In this document: positions 60,908 to 64,000 of the stretch, in pieces
How the letters are laid out: the number at the start of each line of letters is the position of its first letter
Numbering within the stretch: position 1 is the stretch's first letter
From: Brachyspira hampsonii
Lineage (GTDB): Bacteria; Spirochaetota; Brachyspiria; Brachyspirales; Brachyspiraceae
Length of the DNA stretch: 64,000 bases
Assembly (NCBI RefSeq): GCF_002214805.1
Contig: NZ_CP019914.1
Span: 2,852,001 to 2,916,000, forward strand
Direction of reading: 5' to 3'
Notes under the pieces: generated by a model
What the model saw: the letters and a program-made list of their open reading frames with translations, nothing else
What the model was told of the DNA's origin: nothing
The model's database searches: none
Position numbers and translations under genes: made by a program

Positions 60908-61266
60908 AAAGTAAACTTTTCCCTCGCAATAGCCAACAATCTGTGAACACCTTTCAAAGCAACTTCTTCACTTTGACTGGCTTCTCCTGTTTTGCTTTCA
61001 AAATAATGAGCAGCAAGTCCAAGAATTGCATACCTAACTTCAGGAGGACAATCGGCTCTTTTGTATTCTGTTTCATTAGCTTTATTACAATAGCCGATTG
61101 CACTGTCTAAAGTAAGATGCAGTATATCATCATCATAGTCAATCCCTTCCAAGTTTAGAAACTTTTTGAACTCTGACAAAGTAACTACTTTGTCATCATC
61201 ACCTTCTTCGACTACTTTTCTGACATCAATGTCTATACTATTAATATCTTCAGTATCACTGCTCAT
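60904..61266 (-). CDS. Head-tail connector (gp6-like)
   Basis: 120 residues. After an acidic N-terminal stretch, 'VTLSEFKKFLNLEGIDYDDD' and 'ILHLTLDSAIGYCNKANETE' and 'VRYAILGLAAHYFESKTGE' are the all-helical gp6/QLRG connector pattern. It joins the portal ring to the tail. Confidence 0.82.
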   Translation of the reverse strand: MSSDTEDINSIDIDVRKVVEEGDDDKVVTLSEFKKFLNLEGIDYDDDILHLTLDSAIGYCNKANETEYKRADCPPEVRYAILGLAAHYFESKTGEASQSEEVALKGVHRLLAIAREKFTL

Positions 61267-61290
61267 ATATAAAAGCCTTATTAAAAATTA

Positions 61291-62574
61291 TTAAGCTGCA
61301 TACGCTTGATCATTTGGAAGTAATCTTACAAATGCTGATTTTTGAATAGGAGCACCGTCTCCCCAATATCCTACTTGGAAACCTACCTGATTTGTTTTGC
61401 GGTATAACTCATGCAAAACTTGAAGTTCCATAGACAAGCTGTCCATAATCCAATAATATTTTAAGTTTGCTAAGAACCCAAAATATTTTGTAGCTTCCAA
61501 CTTATCTTCGATAAAGTCATTTTGCACAACAGGGATACCAAGTAGAATACTAGGCTGTCCCGCTATTAAACTTTCCTGCCAAATAGGACGGTCCTGCTTA
61601 TCTTTTAATTTTCTTAAAGCAGCAACTGCTTTTTTATTAAGCATCCATACCGCTCCGTTTTGATATCCGCCTTTCAATCCGCTTACTGCATCTACTAAAC
61701 CATCATAAGTTATAGCAGCACTTGCAGTTCCTACTTTTATATCTCTGTCAGTTGGAATAGCTGCTGTATTATCTGAAGTTTGAGCAAATATACCTAGAGG
61801 TTTATCCTGTCCATTTCCATATAAATAATTATGCTCTAATGTAGAAGCCAATTTATATACTATTCTCTCCTCAACTAAACCTTGAATATCTATGTTGCTT
61901 TGCTTTATTAATCTTTTACTAAGTTTAACTAACTTAGTTAATTGATTAGCCTTCATTTCTCTTTTTCCAAAAGACATATTTGTATCTTCTGTAACTTCTG
62001 CGATTTCTGCTGTCCAATCAAGATCATTTAAATCACTGTCAAGTGTAGGTATTCCTATGCTTGCATATCCGTTCATAGCAGGAATGATATTTGCTCTTTT
62101 TCTTATCTGTACTGCATCATCTAAGTCTTTTATAATTTGCTTTACTAGATACTGAGGTGCTATAGTATATCCGCCGCCTTCGGCAACGCCTGCCTGAAGT
62201 GTTTCTCTTATTTCTTTATCATTGCCTGATCTAAACCATCTGTCAACTTTAGCTCTTAATTCAGCTTCGTTATCATCAGCAGATGAATTGTCCAAATTAT
62301 CAGCTAAATTTCTTTTATTCATAGAAGATTTAGTTTGAAGTGATAGAAGTTTATCATACCTTTCTATCTCTTTATTTCTGTTTTCTACAACCTGCATTAA
62401 AGTATCTATATCATTATCCAATTTTGATATATCATCTTTTTTAATGTTTCTCTCTTCTATACTCATAGAAACATACGTTTCTCTTTTTTGCATAAGTTCA
62501 TCAATAGTTATTAAAGCTAAAGCATTTTCATTTTTTAGTTTTTCTATTAAAGCTCTTAATTCTTCTGGTTTCAT
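61291..62574 (-). CDS. Major capsid protein (HK97 fold)
   Basis: 427 residues, GGAG before the ATG. Residues 1-110 are a coiled-coil delta/scaffold region removed by the prohead protease in such phages. The mature part begins near 'TLQAGVAEGGGYTIAPQYLV' and contains 'LYGNGQDKPLGIF', 'VWMLNKKAVAALRKLKD' and 'SILLGIPVVQNDF', all usual HK97 gp5 segments. It follows the protease gene. Confidence 0.93.
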   Translation of the reverse strand: MKPEELRALIEKLKNENALALITIDELMQKRETYVSMSIEERNIKKDDISKLDNDIDTLMQVVENRNKEIERYDKLLSLQTKSSMNKRNLADNLDNSSADDNEAELRAKVDRWFRSGNDKEIRETLQAGVAEGGGYTIAPQYLVKQIIKDLDDAVQIRKRANIIPAMNGYASIGIPTLDSDLNDLDWTAEIAEVTEDTNMSFGKREMKANQLTKLVKLSKRLIKQSNIDIQGLVEERIVYKLASTLEHNYLYGNGQDKPLGIFAQTSDNTAAIPTDRDIKVGTASAAITYDGLVDAVSGLKGGYQNGAVWMLNKKAVAALRKLKDKQDRPIWQESLIAGQPSILLGIPVVQNDFIEDKLEATKYFGFLANLKYYWIMDSLSMELQVLHELYRKTNQVGFQVGYWGDGAPIQKSAFVRLLPNDQAYAA

Positions 62575-62593
62575 AATTTGATACTCCTTGTTG

Positions 62594-63235
62594 TTATTTA
62601 TTTTTTATTTTTAGATATTGTATTTTTCGCTTATATTCATTAGTTCTATCTTCAAACCCGTCATTATCTACAGGTATAGGTTTATCAGGAGGTTTTGGAA
62701 TATAGGCATCATTATTTTTATCTCTAACATTTGTTTCCGTATAAGCAGGAAATGTTACTAATGATATTTCATGCAAAGTAATTTCTTCTACTTCACGAAT
62801 AGGCATTCCATATTCTTTTAATGTTTCTTTATTATCAAGCCAATTTTCTCTTACTACTTTGAAGCCGAAAGACATCTGCTTTATATCGCCTCTGTCCACG
62901 CTTTCTTTCAAATCTCTTGCCCAAGTAGTATTTGGCAAAGAAACTTCAAAATATAAGCCCTTATCATCTTCTCTTAAAATTAATGTGCCAGAACTCTTTC
63001 TGCCTAGAACATATCTTGTATCATGTCCCCATAAACATACTTGATCATTTTCTAATAATGATTTAGTGAAAGCTCCTCTGTTTATACGCTCTCTAAATAA
63101 ATCTCCATAGAGAGGCTCACTTAAAGAATTATATACAATAGCATAGCCTCTTAATTTAAGAGGTTCACCTTCTGTGTCTGTACTTTTTTGAATCTTAATA
63201 TCTATACTTCTAATTTCATTATTACTTGCTGGCAT
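62594..63235 (-). CDS. HK97-type prohead protease
   Basis: 213 residues from the ATG at 63235, chosen because GAGG precedes it; a start 33 bases earlier is possible. 'LKLRGYAIVYNSLSEPLYGD', 'CLWGHDTRYVLGR' with the catalytic His and 'IKQMSFGFKVV' with the Ser are the U35 peptidase motifs. It processes the capsid protein during assembly. It overlaps the portal gene by 14 bases. Confidence 0.92.
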   Translation of the reverse strand: MPASNNEIRSIDIKIQKSTDTEGEPLKLRGYAIVYNSLSEPLYGDLFRERINRGAFTKSLLENDQVCLWGHDTRYVLGRKSSGTLILREDDKGLYFEVSLPNTTWARDLKESVDRGDIKQMSFGFKVVRENWLDNKETLKEYGMPIREVEEITLHEISLVTFPAYTETNVRDKNNDAYIPKPPDKPIPVDNDGFEDRTNEYKRKIQYLKIKNK

Positions 63236-64000
63236 CTTTATATTCCTCTTCTGATTTTTTATTTTCATTATTATTTATATTAAAGTCTTGATTGCTCTCA
63301 TTTTCTGAAGTTTCACCGAATAGGTGCCTTTCGGCATAAACTGTTTTTATTGGTCTTATTTGCTGACTGCAGAAATACTCATCTCCGTATTCATCTTCTA
63401 CTTCGTTAAGGTTTTCCAGTATCCGCCATTCATTTCTAGTAAGAACACCATTATTTAATTTTATTTGGTTAGCCTGCTGCCTTGTAAGAGTATCGCCTCT
63501 CAAAAGTCCGTCTAAATTAAACTCTATATTATATTTTTTTCTTTCTAAATTATTTAATAAATAGCCATTCAATGCTTTTTCTATACGAACGCACCACGGT
63601 CTTATTGTGTGCGTTACAAACTCTATACTTTGATGCTCTATATTATTATTTGTACTTCTGCTTAAATCTCCTATAAGATGAGGAGGTACACGGAACACTC
63701 GGCATATTTCTTCTACTGAAAATCTTCTGCTTTCTAAAAACTGAGCATCTGACAAGTTCATTGTTATAGGATCTATTTTCATTCCTTCTTCAAGGACAAC
63801 GATACCTTTTTCCCAAGCCTCTCTGAAACTTTCTTTTAAATTCCTTTTAGCATCTGCACTTAATTTATCTGGATGTGAAATTATTGGAACTTTTTTAACT
63901 CCATTAGAAAAGAAATCTAATGCGAAATTATCTTGATAAAGTCCTGTGGTTATTTGCTTACGCATCATAGCTATTGGACTATATCCTATCACTCCGTTCC
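63222..64000 (-). CDS. Phage portal protein (HK97 family), partial
   Basis: The C-terminal ~259 residues of a portal; the frame is open to the window edge, so the start lies outside. 'GYSPIAMMRKQI', 'FFSNGVKKVPIIS', 'LESRRFSVEEICRVFRVPPH' and 'TIRPWCVRIEKALNGYLL' are strongly conserved in the family. It forms the ring at the packaging vertex. Terminase genes are expected just to the right. Confidence 0.92.
   Translation of the reverse strand, partial: NGVIGYSPIAMMRKQITTGLYQDNFALDFFSNGVKKVPIISHPDKLSADAKRNLKESFREAWEKGIVVLEEGMKIDPITMNLSDAQFLESRRFSVEEICRVFRVPPHLIGDLSRSTNNNIEHQSIEFVTHTIRPWCVRIEKALNGYLLNNLERKKYNIEFNLDGLLRGDTLTRQQANQIKLNNGVLTRNEWRILENLNEVEDEYGDEYFCSQQIRPIKTVYAERHLFGETSENESNQDFNINNNENKKSEEEYKDASK

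Noticed and set aside
43795-64000. VSH-1-type gene transfer agent
   Set aside because: The gene set is a full HK97-type siphovirus with integrase, regulators and a lysis cassette in one run, so an integrated prophage is the simpler reading. I cannot compare with VSH-1 sequences here.
1-64000. tRNA or rRNA genes and a visible attachment site
   Set aside because: I found no T-loop signature in cloverleaf context, no rRNA-like segment, and only one prophage end is in the window, so att repeats cannot be identified.

Overview
The window looks like a piece of a Brachyspira (intestinal spirochaete) chromosome. The base composition is strongly AT-rich and coding is dense. It carries exported ankyrin-repeat proteins, BspA-type (DUF285) repeats, Rpn/PD-(D/E)XK 'transposase' genes, a thiolase-crotonase-3-hydroxybutyryl-CoA dehydrogenase cluster and scattered short GC-rich islands, a combination I associate with that genus. 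The assignment is an inference from gene content; no rRNA or tRNA gene is visible to confirm it.

Region 1 (1-12.8 kb, nearly all minus strand) holds a large DUF4132-like protein, an LPP20/FlgT-like exported protein, two ankyrin-repeat proteins, a family 4 uracil-DNA glycosylase, two related Rpn-family nucleases and MutL. A seven-copy 82-bp tandem array sits at the 3' end of the second Rpn gene. Each unit is a complete terminator-like hairpin plus the last codons of that gene.

Region 2 (13-32 kb) is housekeeping and metabolism. It contains thiolase, crotonase and hydroxybutyryl-CoA dehydrogenase (acetyl-CoA to crotonyl-CoA, the butyrate route), a group III truncated haemoglobin, a MarR regulator without a standard start codon, a metallo-beta-lactamase-fold exported hydrolase and an exported ankyrin protein. 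These are followed by a DUF58 protein with a MATE exporter, then a minus-strand operon RNase J - SppA - membrane protein - LptF/LptG permease. The region closes with a beta-propeller exported protein, a lipoprotein, an FMN-binding exported protein, an ADP-ribosylglycohydrolase and a Pr6Pr-type membrane protein.

Region 3 (32-40 kb) has a gamma-glutamyltransferase-like Ntn hydrolase, a class II aldolase, and a protein that joins BspA repeats to the same C-terminal region as the first gene of the window. About 1.4 kb of repeat-rich non-coding DNA follows, including a seven-copy 44-bp array, a large stem-loop and an 86-bp inverted-repeat element.

Region 4 (about 40 kb to the right edge) is a prophage of HK97-like siphovirus type, read leftwards. 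From the edge inwards it encodes portal (partial), prohead protease, major capsid, head-tail connector, head closure, HK97 gp10-like, tail terminator-like, major tail protein with an Ig-like domain, tail-assembly chaperone pair, tape measure, distal tail proteins, glycine-rich tip protein, lysis genes (GH19 endolysin, holin candidate, overlapping spanin pair), fibre-like proteins, two ribbon-helix-helix-like regulators, an exported ankyrin protein as possible cargo, and a tyrosine integrase. Terminase lies beyond the window. Three prophage genes depend on or are broken by A-tracts: the chaperone pair (A9, classic -1 frameshift layout), the integrase (A AAA AAA followed directly by a stop) and the major tail protein (A10 just after its best start). 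Several prophage genes carry copies of one short GC-rich sequence in different frames and both orientations.
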